Of a DNA stretch of 59,400 nucleotides, positions 1 through 7,959 are shown piece after piece. The notes below the pieces were generated by a model. That model did not search any database and was not told the origin of the DNA. It saw only the letters and a program-made list of their open reading frames with translations. The stretch spans positions 1-59,400 of the forward strand of contig JAJNPV010000052.1 in NCBI GenBank assembly GCA_021155195.1. The letters are read 5' to 3'. The stretch is from Ohtaekwangia sp. (GTDB lineage: Bacteria > Bacteroidota > Bacteroidia > Cytophagales > Cyclobacteriaceae). A program made the position numbers and the translations under genes. Position 1 is the stretch's first letter; each line of letters starts with the position of its first letter.

Positions 1-49
1 TTTGAGTTCACGAAACAATTATGCAAATGACTTTTAAACGATTCGGGAT

Positions 50-1738
50 ATGAATACAGTTTGGTCCATTGAAGAAATTGACCTTGCACCTAAGCAAGGG
101 AAGAAATACTGGAAGAATTGCCACCGCGAGTGGAGGGAAGAATTTATCTATTTCTTACTGGTCGATCGTTTTCACGATGACCTGACGCGAAAGCCAGCTA
201 AATCAAATCGCTCCAAGGGCTATGGCGACTCTGAGCAACTTAAACATATTTGTGGTGGCACCATTCGTGGGATCATCAATAACCTCGGTTATATTTCCGG
301 GTTGGGTTGCACCGCCCTTTGGCTTAGTCCCCTGTTTGAAAATAATCCGGAGTCCTACCACGGTTATGCCATTCAGAACTATCTTGAAGTTGATCAACGA
401 TTTGGTACCAAGGAAGACCTGGAGGAACTGGTCAATGCAGCCCATAAACTTGATATGCGTGTATTCCTGGATATAGTGTTACATCATTCTGGTAACAATT
501 GGTTTTACCCCGAGGATGTTCCCTACTATTATTATGAGGGAGCAAGGTTTCCCCTGGCAGGATGGCGCTCTAACGATCACCCGATACCCATCGAACTCCG
601 CGATCCTGAATTGTACGGACGCAAAGGACAGATCCGAAACTACGATTCATATCCGGAAACCCGCGAGGGAGATTTTCAGGAACTTAAAGCGTTTCGAATG
701 GATGACTCAGTTGAGGCTCGCTACGTCCAGGATATTCTGATTCGAACACATTGCTACTGGATGAAGGAAGTAGATATCGATGGCTTCCGTTTGGATGCCG
801 TCAAGCACATGGGCGAAGAAGCCATTAGCAGATTTTGTTCGCAGATCCGTGAATATTCCTATATGCTGGGCAAAAAGAACTTCTTTCTCTTTGGAGAATT
901 GGTCGGTTCAGAGGATACCTATAACCGGTACATAGGTCCAACAACTACAGTCACGGTGGATGGTCAAAATATTTATTACGGACTCAACTCTGTTTTGGAT
1001 TTCCCGCTGTACTATATTCTTGCCGATGTCATTAAAGGAAAGGCTTCTCCCGAGCGATTGCTGGAACGGTATGAATCCCTTCGCAGAAATGCATTGGGCC
1101 GAGGTGACTTTGGAGAGTTCCTGGTGACATTTATCGACAACCATGACCAGGTTGGCCAGTCCTTTAAACATCGGTTAGGTAAGGATGCAACCGAAGAACA
1201 GGTCATCGCAGGTATTGGATTTTTACTCTGTGCGCTGGGTACCCCGTGTATTTATTATGGTACGGAACAGGGCTTTGAGGGTGCGGGCGAACGGGATGCG
1301 AACATCCGTGAAGCCATGTTTAATCCGGATGACAAAGACTCCGATGCCTTGGATAGATCGAATAAAATCTATCAAGCGATTTCACAAATAGCAACAATAA
1401 GGAAGAAAAGTTCTGTCTTGAAATTTGGGCATATGCACATGCGGAAAATCTCTACGGACGAAATGCATTTTCATTTACCCGAATGTGAGAAATGCCTGAT
1501 TGCCTTTTCCAGAGTTTTATTCGATCAGGAAATAGTAGTGGCTTTCAACTCATCCACTACAGAAGAAAAGGAAGAATACGTCTCAATTAAACGCCAACCG
1601 AATGTGGATAAAGCTTTCTTTAAATTTCTTTATGGAGACACAGGTAAGGTAAAAGTGCTGGAAAACCCGGATTACATTGGGCATTATATTAAGCTCCATT
1701 TAAAACCCATGCAGTTTGTTGTGTTGAGCAATCTTTAA
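50..1738 (+). CDS. GH13 alpha-amylase family glycoside hydrolase
   Basis: A 562-residue protein with the conserved regions of the GH13 alpha-amylase clan. Region I is seen as DIVLHH (residues 141-146). Region II is GFRLDAVKH (245-253), with D249 as the probable nucleophile. The acid/base is E283 in FGELVGS, and the third carboxylate is D366 in FIDNHDQ. Such enzymes hydrolyse or transfer alpha-glucosidic bonds. Exact specificity (amylase, maltogenic enzyme, sucrose- or trehalose-acting) cannot be read from these motifs. No signal peptide is visible, so a cytoplasmic enzyme is likely. It stands alone before the metal region and has no evident functional link to it. The start at 50 is the first in-frame ATG; the real promoter may lie outside the window. 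Confidence 0.9.
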   Translation: MNTVWSIEEIDLAPKQGKKYWKNCHREWREEFIYFLLVDRFHDDLTRKPAKSNRSKGYGDSEQLKHICGGTIRGIINNLGYISGLGCTALWLSPLFENNPESYHGYAIQNYLEVDQRFGTKEDLEELVNAAHKLDMRVFLDIVLHHSGNNWFYPEDVPYYYYEGARFPLAGWRSNDHPIPIELRDPELYGRKGQIRNYDSYPETREGDFQELKAFRMDDSVEARYVQDILIRTHCYWMKEVDIDGFRLDAVKHMGEEAISRFCSQIREYSYMLGKKNFFLFGELVGSEDTYNRYIGPTTTVTVDGQNIYYGLNSVLDFPLYYILADVIKGKASPERLLERYESLRRNALGRGDFGEFLVTFIDNHDQVGQSFKHRLGKDATEEQVIAGIGFLLCALGTPCIYYGTEQGFEGAGERDANIREAMFNPDDKDSDALDRSNKIYQAISQIATIRKKSSVLKFGHMHMRKISTDEMHFHLPECEKCLIAFSRVLFDQEIVVAFNSSTTEEKEEYVSIKRQPNVDKAFFKFLYGDTGKVKVLENPDYIGHYIKLHLKPMQFVVLSNL

Positions 1739-2004
1739 ATATCAGCGCGATATCCTAACGATATCTGCCTAACAATTTGTTTACAATATTCGTCCCTATA
1801 ATAAGGCACTCGCCTTATCAAATAGACAACTCAAAAGCTAACGCGATTATTTATTTCTAGTGGGAGGCGAACGGCAAGAACCCTTCGAAAAATGACTAAG
1901 ATCATTCAACTGGGTGACGTCCGTCACTGAACAAATCCTGCGGTCTGCTTAACTATGTAAGTGTTATAGCGGACTCATATAATAACCATTAAAATATTTA
2001 GCAT

Positions 2005-2529
2005 ATGAAAGCCTTAAAAGTTGTGTTAAGCATTGCCGTGGCTGTCAGCGTTGTTTCCTGTAATATGAACAATGAACAACTGCAGCCCAATTTGTCAAAC
2101 CAGATTATAGGCACCTATAAAGGCACTTTCGCGTCAAGTTTGTCGCATGATGCAATACCGGCAACGGCCGAAATCACCTCCGTTAATGATTATACTATTC
2201 AAGTCCGTTGTTACAACGCAGACATTGATACAACATTCTCTCTTGGATTATATCCCGATGAAAATATGATGAGGGTATGTCTCACCGGCAGTGATTTTAT
2301 GAATCAATATGGTCACAACATGTCGTCTTATAATCAGATGATGGGAAATAGTCAAATGATGGGAAACATGAGTAACGGAACCTCATGGCAACAGCATATG
2401 AGTGCTGAACACAACCCAAGTGATGAGCATTACGGTTATTTCGATATGAATGCCAGAACATTCAACTACACCTTTAATTTCATGAACTCTCCAAATGGCT
2501 ACATCCGGAATTTTCTTGGTAAACGATAA
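2005..2529 (+). CDS. Met-rich putative lipoprotein, unknown function
   Basis: A 174-residue protein with a lipoprotein signal peptide; the cleavage cysteine is C19 in VVSC. The mature part contains a Met/Asn-rich stretch around residues 105-135 (repeated QMMGN-type units, with His nearby). Such stretches often bind Cu(I) or Ag(I) in periplasmic proteins. I recognise no family. The copper and mercury genes downstream support a metal-related role, but this is inference. It is convergent with the mercury operon that ends at 2701. Confidence 0.6.
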   Translation: MKALKVVLSIAVAVSVVSCNMNNEQLQPNLSNQIIGTYKGTFASSLSHDAIPATAEITSVNDYTIQVRCYNADIDTTFSLGLYPDENMMRVCLTGSDFMNQYGHNMSSYNQMMGNSQMMGNMSNGTSWQQHMSAEHNPSDEHYGYFDMNARTFNYTFNFMNSPNGYIRNFLGKR

Positions 2530-2700
2530 TCGGACATTGTTTTATTAAACGTGCAAGTAAAGATTGGTGCTTGATAATCCTGTTTCCATCAGGCTTTACT
2601 TTATAGACTCCATCTAAACTTATCCAGTTTGCAATATTAACCAACCAGTAAGGTGCCCTGAAAGAGCAGGGATAATATCACCTGCGCATAAGTTTAAACT

Positions 2701-3306
2701 TTAACGCAACCGTACTACATCAACTACTCTATACCCTGTAGAATTTATGGCGGACTCTATACTACCTTGAGATACCTTGCTTTCATCAAATTCGACTAAC
2801 GCATTGCCGTTTTCAAAAGATGCATTTGTTTTAATAATTCCTGCAAGTTTATTTACCTCAAACATAACATGCTCGGCACATCCCTGACAGGTCATCCCGT
2901 TGATTTTGAATTCCACAGAACGGAAATCGTTCTCGTTAGCTACAATCACTTGCTTTTCAGAATGAGGATAAAAAATATGAGCATAGTATGGAAAAGCCAA
3001 TGTAGAAAGCGCAAAAACTGTAATGAGCATCAGGAAAGTTTTCGTGTGCCAGAATGAAACTTTCTTCCCTTCTGTTTCACATGCACAATCGGGGGATTCT
3101 GTTGTTGGAAATAACTTCTTATACCAGGCAAACCCGAGAACGGAAATTGTGATACCCGCCAGGTATGGCCGGCCAGGCTCCAGCCATGAAAACGAAGCTG
3201 CAATACCACTCATTCCTGCAACCAAGGCCAGCACAGGTGTGATGCAACAAAGCGAACTGAGTATCGCTGCGATAAGTCCACTGCTCAAAATACTATTTAC
3301 CTTCAT
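2701..3306 (-). CDS. merTP: Mercuric transport protein MerTP (MerT-MerP fusion)
   Basis: A 201-residue protein. The N-terminal part is a MerT-like membrane domain, with the Cys pair C20-C21 followed by ITP in the first transmembrane helix, a cytoplasmic CAC motif (C74, C76) and a further helix at about 90-110. The C-terminal part is an HMA domain with GMTCQGC (C140, C143), equivalent to MerP. In the family, the HMA Cys pair captures Hg(II) and passes it to the membrane Cys pair for import to a cytoplasmic reductase. No merA is in this window, so a reductase must lie elsewhere or the ion handled is different. It is the last gene of a leftward operon with an ArsR-type regulator. Confidence 0.85.
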   Translation of the reverse strand: MKVNSILSSGLIAAILSSLCCITPVLALVAGMSGIAASFSWLEPGRPYLAGITISVLGFAWYKKLFPTTESPDCACETEGKKVSFWHTKTFLMLITVFALSTLAFPYYAHIFYPHSEKQVIVANENDFRSVEFKINGMTCQGCAEHVMFEVNKLAGIIKTNASFENGNALVEFDESKVSQGSIESAINSTGYRVVDVVRLR

Positions 3307-3314
3307 GCTTCTAG

Positions 3315-3557
3315 TCAGAACTTACTGAACATACTCAATGTTTTTGTTTGTTCTGAAGCACCGGTCTTCCAGCACGAAGACAAGGAAGATTGAGTATAAG
3401 GGCATTGGGGGGTTCCTTTTAGCGGGCAATTTACAATCGGACATGCAGATGTACCTTCCAGGGGGCAAGCCGAGGTTGTTTCTCTGTTCAATTCAAAAGC
3501 TGTTGCTCCCAGACTTGCTAAGGCTACAACGGAGATGAAAAATATTTTCTTTACCAT
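3315..3557 (-). CDS. Small secreted Cys-Pro repeat protein of the mer-type operon
   Basis: An 80-residue protein with an N-terminal signal peptide (about residues 1-20). A short mature chain follows in which Cys-Pro recurs five times: ACPLEGT, ACPIV, NCPLKGT, QCPY, with a late SSCWK. The spacing looks like a degenerate repeat able to bind a soft metal in the periplasm. Family function is not known to me. The gene lies 8 bases upstream of merTP in the same direction, so cotranscription is likely. Confidence 0.65.
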   Translation of the reverse strand: MVKKIFFISVVALASLGATAFELNRETTSACPLEGTSACPIVNCPLKGTPQCPYTQSSLSSCWKTGASEQTKTLSMFSKF

Positions 3558-3584
3558 AAAATATTAATTTAGATGTTGAACGGT

Positions 3585-3989
3585 TTACTGATCCAAATGT
3601 AACTTCCCGGTGGAGGGGGGCTCCAAGTTATTTTGTGAAATAATTTTCTTCAAATGATCCTCGATTTTAGCCGCTTCCTTCAATTTTTCAGGTATCTCAT
3701 CCAACTTAATATCAGGGAACAAACTGCGGAGCATATCAATATTCTTTTCATAACCGCAATTCCCAGGACAATTTTGCCATGAAAACGAAATCTTTTCTGC
3801 AAGCGCTTTACGGTAAACTTCGTCCAGCAACATGAGTGTTGCTTTTTGAAGCCCTGCCTGAACGGCTTTCAGTTGTAAGAGAGTTTGGTCGGGGAATTCT
3901 GTGTTCACCATCTTCTCAATGCCACGCAAATGGCCGGATAATCCACGGATTGAATCTCTGAACTCCTTCGACAAATCTCCTGCAATCAT
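3585..3989 (-). CDS. CsoR/RcnR-like (DUF156-type) putative metal-responsive protein
   Basis: A 134-residue mostly helical protein. Residues 11-60 resemble the CsoR/RcnR/FrmR fold: a segment with GHLRGIEKMV followed by LLQLKAVQAGLQKA and LMLLDEVY. These regulators form helical tetramers that release DNA when metal binds. The usual C-H-C metal ligands do not appear at the expected places. Instead there is a CPGNC pair (C74, C78) beyond the usual domain, followed by a C-terminal extension. It may be a sensor with a moved metal site or a non-regulatory relative. It sits between the GDCC protein and the Cys-Pro peptide in the leftward operon. Confidence 0.5.
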   Translation of the reverse strand: MIAGDLSKEFRDSIRGLSGHLRGIEKMVNTEFPDQTLLQLKAVQAGLQKATLMLLDEVYRKALAEKISFSWQNCPGNCGYEKNIDMLRSLFPDIKLDEIPEKLKEAAKIEDHLKKIISQNNLEPPSTGKLHLDQ

Positions 3990-3999
3990 ATTTGTGATT

Positions 4000-4215
4000 C
4001 TATTTGCAACAAGCTTTCTCCAGTTGAACCGGAGGACATTTCACATTCCCGTAGGAACAAAATACACAACAGTCTCCGGGTTTGGGTTTCAATAAAGTTT
4101 TACAATTTTCACACTCGTAAAAATACTGACATGCATCGGTTGGCATCTCTTCTTCCTTCGAAAAGCCACAAACCGGACACGTTATGGTGGATACAGTCGT
4201 TACTTTTGTTTCCAT
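4000..4215 (-). CDS. Small Cys-rich GDCCVFCSYG-family protein
   Basis: A 71-residue cytoplasmic-looking protein with 11 cysteines. The N-terminal half carries two CxxC knuckles (C13-C16 and C35-C38), like a zinc ribbon. The C-terminal half holds the GDCCVFCSYG motif (C49, C50, C53) and a terminal ACCK. I know this motif from small proteins beside Bacteroidota mercury-resistance genes, where function is unassigned. A metal-binding or metal-delivery role is inferred from composition and from its place directly after the ArsR-type regulator. Confidence 0.75.
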   Translation of the reverse strand: METKVTTVSTITCPVCGFSKEEEMPTDACQYFYECENCKTLLKPKPGDCCVFCSYGNVKCPPVQLEKACCK

Positions 4216-4235
4216 TTTTTAGAGTAATAATAACA

Positions 4236-4610
4236 TCAACTTCCAGCCTTGACGATTCGAACGTTAATGTGCCGAAAAAAAAGCCGCAATATTTTCAAAT
4301 GACCATCTGTCAAAGAATAGAATATAGTCTGACCTACCCGTTTTGACTGAATCACATTTCCATCCTTCAACTTTCGCAAATGCTGCGAAACTGCCGGAAC
4401 GCTCATCCCTAAGATATCACTTAAATCACAGGGGCACAGTTTACCTTCCTCCTCTAGCAGATAAAGAATTTTAAGTCGCACTTCATTACCAGACAATTCA
4501 AGTACCCGTGCCAAATCTCCAAAAGCACCGGCATTTTTGGAAATTTTTTCTCTGCACGCCTTTATCTGGTTAACATCCGCAAAAACACGGATACACGTAT
4601 TTTTATTCAT
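4236..4610 (-). CDS. ArsR/SmtB-family metal-sensing repressor
   Basis: A 124-residue winged-helix protein. The LCPCDL motif (C59, C61) lies at the start of the helix that carries metal ligands in ArsR, CadC and similar repressors. The recognition region follows (MSVPAVSQHLRKLKD, residues 69-83). Additional cysteines C6 and C19 could complete a thiolate site. It is the first gene of the leftward operon with the GDCC protein, the CsoR-like protein, the Cys-Pro peptide and merTP, and probably represses that operon until a soft metal such as Hg(II) binds. The palindrome at 4660-4681, 50 bases upstream of the ATG, is the likely operator. Confidence 0.9.
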   Translation of the reverse strand: MNKNTCIRVFADVNQIKACREKISKNAGAFGDLARVLELSGNEVRLKILYLLEEEGKLCPCDLSDILGMSVPAVSQHLRKLKDGNVIQSKRVGQTIFYSLTDGHLKILRLFFRHINVRIVKAGS

Positions 4611-4659
4611 TTTATGAATACCCTCATTTCAGGGCCGAGTCAAAGGTATTACTATTTCT

Positions 4660-4681
4660 TATTTAAGCAAATGCTTAAATA
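4660..4681. promoter_or_regulatory. Probable ArsR-type operator palindrome
   Basis: A perfect inverted repeat with 10-base arms and a 2-base centre; the core reads ATTTAAGCA-AA-TGCTTAAAT. It lies 50 bases upstream of the ArsR-family start codon. AT-rich palindromes of this size are the usual binding sites of ArsR/SmtB repressors. The assignment rests on symmetry and position. Confidence 0.65.
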
Positions 4682-4842
4682 TATTTAGAATGTGTGCCTC
4701 CATGCTTGCGCATGTGCTGTACTCGACAGCCGGATCGTTCCTTTCTATTTGATGGGTTCAATAAAATACACATCATAGCCAAGAAAGTTTGATCCGCGTC
4801 TTTGCCTGCCAGCGTTATAGAAGTAACAAAATCATTAACGCC

Positions 4843-5016
4843 ATGAGCAGGTTCGAGTACTGCAAACTGATCTTGAGAAAAATGAGCTTTGACAGAGCTT
4901 TGTTAAAGAAAGAATACGTCAAGGCACTCAGATTATTGCCGGAGAGCGAAACCAGTTTGTTCATTGCCTGGTTCAAAAATGAATTTGGAGATCGTTGTGA
5001 ATTCCTGAATACGTAA
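4843..5016 (+). CDS. Small conserved hypothetical protein
   Basis: A 57-residue protein if the ATG at 4843 is used (an upstream in-frame ATG at 4789 gives 75 residues but adds an uncharacteristic tail). The sequence begins MSRFEYCKLILRKMSFD and continues with a charged helix and an aromatic C-terminus. Similar small proteins of unknown function are, as I recall, common in Bacteroidota. It has no signal peptide or metal-binding motif. It lies 13 bases upstream of the SPFH lipoprotein gene and may be cotranscribed with it. Confidence 0.55.
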   Translation: MSRFEYCKLILRKMSFDRALLKKEYVKALRLLPESETSLFIAWFKNEFGDRCEFLNT

Positions 5017-5029
5017 ACAAATCAATACC

Positions 5030-5830
5030 ATGAAAACCAATTTGAATTTCATTATGGCTGCGACCATTCTACTTTTGCTGGCAGCCGGATGTTCAGTAGT
5101 AAAACCGGGCTATAATGCCATGCGCTGGAAGCCCCTAAGCAAAGGGTTGGTAACCGACAAAATTTATTCTAATGGCGTAGTGTGGCATTGGCCCTGGAAT
5201 GGTGTGGTTGGCTACAATATGCAATGGCAAACCTACAATGAAAACGTGTCGATCCTAACGGAAGACGAATTACATATCGACCTTACCGTTTCTGTAACAC
5301 TACGACCAGTGGCTTCGGAACTGCCATTGTTAGAGTTGGAAGTTGGTAAAGACTATTACAAGAAAGTAATCCAACCAGAGTTTATGAGCCTGGTGCGGAA
5401 TGTTTTTTCAACCTACAAGTATACCACGGTGTCACCAAAAAGTCCGGACATCGAGTCTGCTATCCTCACACGCTTAATGATGCTGACAAAAGGAAAGCAT
5501 ATTGAATTCAACAACGTTACAGTAAAACATATTGAATACCCTGTGGTGGTTACTTCGGCTGTAGATAAGAAACTCGCAGTTCAGCAGGCCATTGAGCAAA
5601 AAGAATACGAATTAAAGATTGCAGAGAAAAACGCGGAGATACAAAGAGTGTTGGCTAAAGGGCAGCGCGATGCACAGCAAATCATTGATGCTGGCTTAAC
5701 CCAACGGTATCTGCAGTTCAAAGCACTGGAAGTGCAGGATAAGCTAACGTCCAGCCCGAATACCAAGTTCTTCTTTGTGCCTATCGGCAAAGATGGCCTG
5801 CCCGTGATTCTCGATACTCATGATAAATAA
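5030..5830 (+). CDS. SPFH/Band-7 (prohibitin-like) lipoprotein
   Basis: A 266-residue protein with a lipoprotein signal ending at LAAGC (C21). Next comes an SPFH/prohibitin core (about residues 25-190): early VVKPGYNAMRWKP, then the beta-rich segment containing ILTEDELHIDLTVSVTLRP. A helical coiled-coil tail follows (about 185-235, AIEQKEYELKIAEKNAEIQR). SPFH proteins oligomerise at membranes and are linked to membrane organisation and protease regulation. A lipid-anchored form would sit in the periplasm. No direct metal link is seen. Confidence 0.8.
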   Translation: MKTNLNFIMAATILLLLAAGCSVVKPGYNAMRWKPLSKGLVTDKIYSNGVVWHWPWNGVVGYNMQWQTYNENVSILTEDELHIDLTVSVTLRPVASELPLLELEVGKDYYKKVIQPEFMSLVRNVFSTYKYTTVSPKSPDIESAILTRLMMLTKGKHIEFNNVTVKHIEYPVVVTSAVDKKLAVQQAIEQKEYELKIAEKNAEIQRVLAKGQRDAQQIIDAGLTQRYLQFKALEVQDKLTSSPNTKFFFVPIGKDGLPVILDTHDK

Positions 5831-5961
5831 TTTCTATTGACTGGTTAAGGCGTATGAAAAATTTCATGCGCCTTTGAGACGGACCACGCCTGACAAAAGT
5901 CATCGTCTTAGCCAACATTGGTCATGATACGAGTAAACAACACTCACTACTTTGCCATTGG

Positions 5962-6408
5962 ATGACTCCCCTGACAACCATACGAAAATACAGCCTTTTC
6001 CTGTCCCTGTTCTTTACCTTATCGGTTTTGACAACCATTGTTTGCAATTTCGTATGTACATCAGGCATGGGAATGCACTCAGATCGTCCAGATTCTCATT
6101 GTAAACACACAAAGGAAATATCGGCAAAAGTACATCATTGGCTTACGAAGAATGTTGCCTTTGAAATCGCTCCCGAGGATTGCTGCTGTGCGGATGGGAT
6201 GACCAGGTTCTTTGCGGCTCTTTCTTTAAGCACTGAGACATTGATTGTGGAGGTAGCCGCCAATGCCGCTCCTTTATTCAACATTGTTACCCCCGTTTCG
6301 CTTATCAGCAGCAATACCACCTTCTCTGCGAGTGTGGCACATCCCCAATTTCTTTATAACAATGAGGGGACTTACAAAAGAGTCCTTCTAAATTCCTTTC
6401 AAATCTGA
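5962..6408 (+). CDS. Hypothetical secreted or membrane-anchored Cys/His protein
   Basis: A 148-residue protein with an N-terminal hydrophobic segment (about residues 12-32) acting as a signal peptide or anchor. The mature region has clustered Cys, His and Met: CTSGMGMH, HCKHT and EDCCCAD. The layout (one Cys near the processed N-terminus, then a Cys cluster) is loosely like HYC_CC_PP proteins such as the one at 7379, but the final PP motif is missing. It could be a divergent metal-binding member. It precedes the HMA-AraC regulator. Confidence 0.5.
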   Translation: MTPLTTIRKYSLFLSLFFTLSVLTTIVCNFVCTSGMGMHSDRPDSHCKHTKEISAKVHHWLTKNVAFEIAPEDCCCADGMTRFFAALSLSTETLIVEVAANAAPLFNIVTPVSLISSNTTFSASVAHPQFLYNNEGTYKRVLLNSFQI

Positions 6409-6510
6409 TAGTTAGTTTTCGAGATGCTTCCTGTTAATCCGTGTTTCGCGTAAAGCGACACTCGTCAATTCTAAAGTCTTCTTCTTCAAAACGAAAATTA
6501 ACTATTGGTT

Positions 6511-7068
6511 ATGAAAACGTACGAACTTCATATAAAAAATATGGTCTGTGAACGCTGTGTTATCTACGTCATGCAGGTACTTCAGCAACTAAATACCCCT
6601 CCTCAAAAGGTTGAGTTGGGTCGCGTAATTTTTTCAAGCCCTTGTGATACAATTTTACCAACGCTTGAAAAGAAACTACGAGAAGTCGGTCTACAGGTCG
6701 TTTACGACAAAACAGAAGTGACCGTGGAGGAAATAAAAATTCATATTATTAAGTACCTGAACGAAATAGAGTCGGGAAATAATGTGAGCAGACTATCGGC
6801 TTACTTGTCCGATCATCTGGCCAGGAATTACTTCAGCCTGACCAAACTCTTTAGCAGAAACCAGAATAAGACAATCGAGGCATTTGCTATTGAAAGAAAG
6901 GTGGACAGAGTTAAACAACTACTCAGGGAAGGGGAATTGACCTTGAGTGAAATCTCGTATCGTATGGGATACTCCAACGTTCAGCACTTGTCAAAACAAT
7001 TCCGGACGATAACGGGCAGTTCGGTGTCCGAGTTCAAGAATGGTTATGCCCGCAGCGCGGCATATTAA
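6511..7068 (+). CDS. AraC-family regulator with N-terminal HMA-like metal-binding domain
   Basis: A 185-residue protein. Residues 1-75 look like a small ferredoxin-fold HMA domain, with NMVCERC supplying the CxxC pair. The C-terminal part (about 95-185) is an AraC-type double helix-turn-helix, with LSEISYRMGYSNVQHLSKQF as its second HTH. The linker includes a conserved-looking LSDHLARNYFSLTKLFS first HTH. Direct sensing of Cu(I) or another soft metal by the N-terminal domain is likely, with control of the copper genes that follow. The start is set at ATG 6511 rather than the TTG two codons upstream. Confidence 0.8.
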   Translation: MKTYELHIKNMVCERCVIYVMQVLQQLNTPPQKVELGRVIFSSPCDTILPTLEKKLREVGLQVVYDKTEVTVEEIKIHIIKYLNEIESGNNVSRLSAYLSDHLARNYFSLTKLFSRNQNKTIEAFAIERKVDRVKQLLREGELTLSEISYRMGYSNVQHLSKQFRTITGSSVSEFKNGYARSAAY

Positions 7069-7086
7069 AACTAACTATTTTAAAAC

Positions 7087-7221
7087 ATGTCGAAACGGTG
7101 TTGCCAAATAGAAGTACCCAAGCCATCACCGGAATCAGAGAAGAGGATCTGGCGATTTTGGATTGTTATTGTCCTTGTCATTATATTGATCGTGATTCTG
7201 GCTGAAATCTCCAACTTCTGA
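7087..7221 (+). CDS. 44-residue single-span protein with N-terminal Cys-Cys motif
   Basis: This short ORF starts at ATG 7087, 18 bases after the regulator stop. It encodes MSKRCCQIEVPKPSP, then a basic/aromatic stretch (EKRIWRFW) and one hydrophobic helix (VIVLVIILIVILAEI). The layout matches the 45-residue protein at 15501-15638: start, Lys, Cys-Cys, a Pro-rich linker, Trp/Arg, then one transmembrane span. Two copies flanking the efflux genes argue that it is a real gene. The Cys pair would lie in the cytoplasm by the positive-inside rule. Function is unknown; metal binding or accessory binding to the RND pump is inferred. Confidence 0.65.
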   Translation: MSKRCCQIEVPKPSPESEKRIWRFWIVIVLVIILIVILAEISNF

Positions 7222-7378
7222 AAATTGTCATGGGCGGAATAGAAGGATGCTTGGTTTTTTGAAAAGCCCAAAAAGGGGTGTTTTTTGCGACTAAGGACAA
7301 TATTACGGGGAATTCTATAACATTTTGGCAATATTGTATAATAACTTATATGCGTGAGCCACGTATATTTACAACGTC

Positions 7379-7807
7379 TTGAAGAAATTTCGCACCATAC
7401 TGACTGGTATTCTTGCCGCGCTTGTGCTGATGTCATCCATCAGCCATTCGGTTAGTTTTCATTTGTGCGGAGGCGAAGTACAAAGCATGGCAATTTTTGG
7501 CCACGCACAGCCTTGTGAAGAACACACACGCGGATGTGACCATGACAGCGCAACTTCAAACCATGAATCAGTTGGTCATAAAGCATGCTGCGAAGACGCG
7601 ACCGTTGTAGTAGACTCGGAAAAATATTCAACCAAAGTTAGTGAAACGGTTACGGTTAAATCGTTGTCAGATGCATTGCCGATGATCGTAGGGCCCGTAG
7701 AAAACCTTAAGCCTTCTGTCGCTTTAGCACATGTTCGGTTTTTCAATTACCGCCCTCCATTGATCGAACGAGACATTACTGTACTCGTTCAGACTTTCCT
7801 TATTTAA
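7379..7807 (+). CDS. HYC_CC_PP family protein
   Basis: A 142-residue secreted protein. After a signal peptide comes HLCGG (the H-x-C part), then a His/Cys-rich middle (HTRGCDHD) and ACCEDA (the CC part). It ends with NYRPPLIERDITVLVQTFL (the PP part). This three-part layout defines a Bacteroidota family commonly found beside CusA-type pumps; function is unproven, periplasmic metal binding is assumed. Translation appears to start at TTG 7379: the next ATG falls inside the signal peptide. Confidence 0.8.
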   Translation: MKKFRTILTGILAALVLMSSISHSVSFHLCGGEVQSMAIFGHAQPCEEHTRGCDHDSATSNHESVGHKACCEDATVVVDSEKYSTKVSETVTVKSLSDALPMIVGPVENLKPSVALAHVRFFNYRPPLIERDITVLVQTFLI

Positions 7808-7869
7808 TAACTGCACTTAGGGGCGTATGGATTTTGTTCGCATGCGCGAATGATCTATTCATACAATTA

Positions 7870-7893
7870 ATCTTACGATAAGTATTGTAAGAT
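7870..7893. promoter_or_regulatory. Inverted repeat upstream of the cusA-like gene
   Basis: ATCTTAC and GTAAGAT are perfect 7-base arms around a 10-base centre. They lie in the 152-base gap between the HYC_CC_PP gene and the RND pump gene. A shorter 5-4-5 palindrome lies at 7837-7850 (TTCGC/GCGAA). The position suits an operator for the pump operon, perhaps for one of the metal regulators, but no partner is shown. Confidence 0.3.
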
Positions 7894-7959
7894 ATCTCCG
7901 CCCTTTCTTCATGTCCTTTTCCTTAGGATAACTGACTTCATTTTTATTATTCGATTACT

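Noticed and set aside
2555..2601. AAGTAAAG / CTTTACTT pairing between convergent genes as a terminator
   Set aside because: The stem has a 16-base bulge and lacks a T-run, so I did not annotate it.
7080..7436. 118-residue minus-strand open frame
   Set aside because: It is antisense to the 44-residue Cys-Cys protein and to the start of the HYC_CC_PP gene, both better supported.
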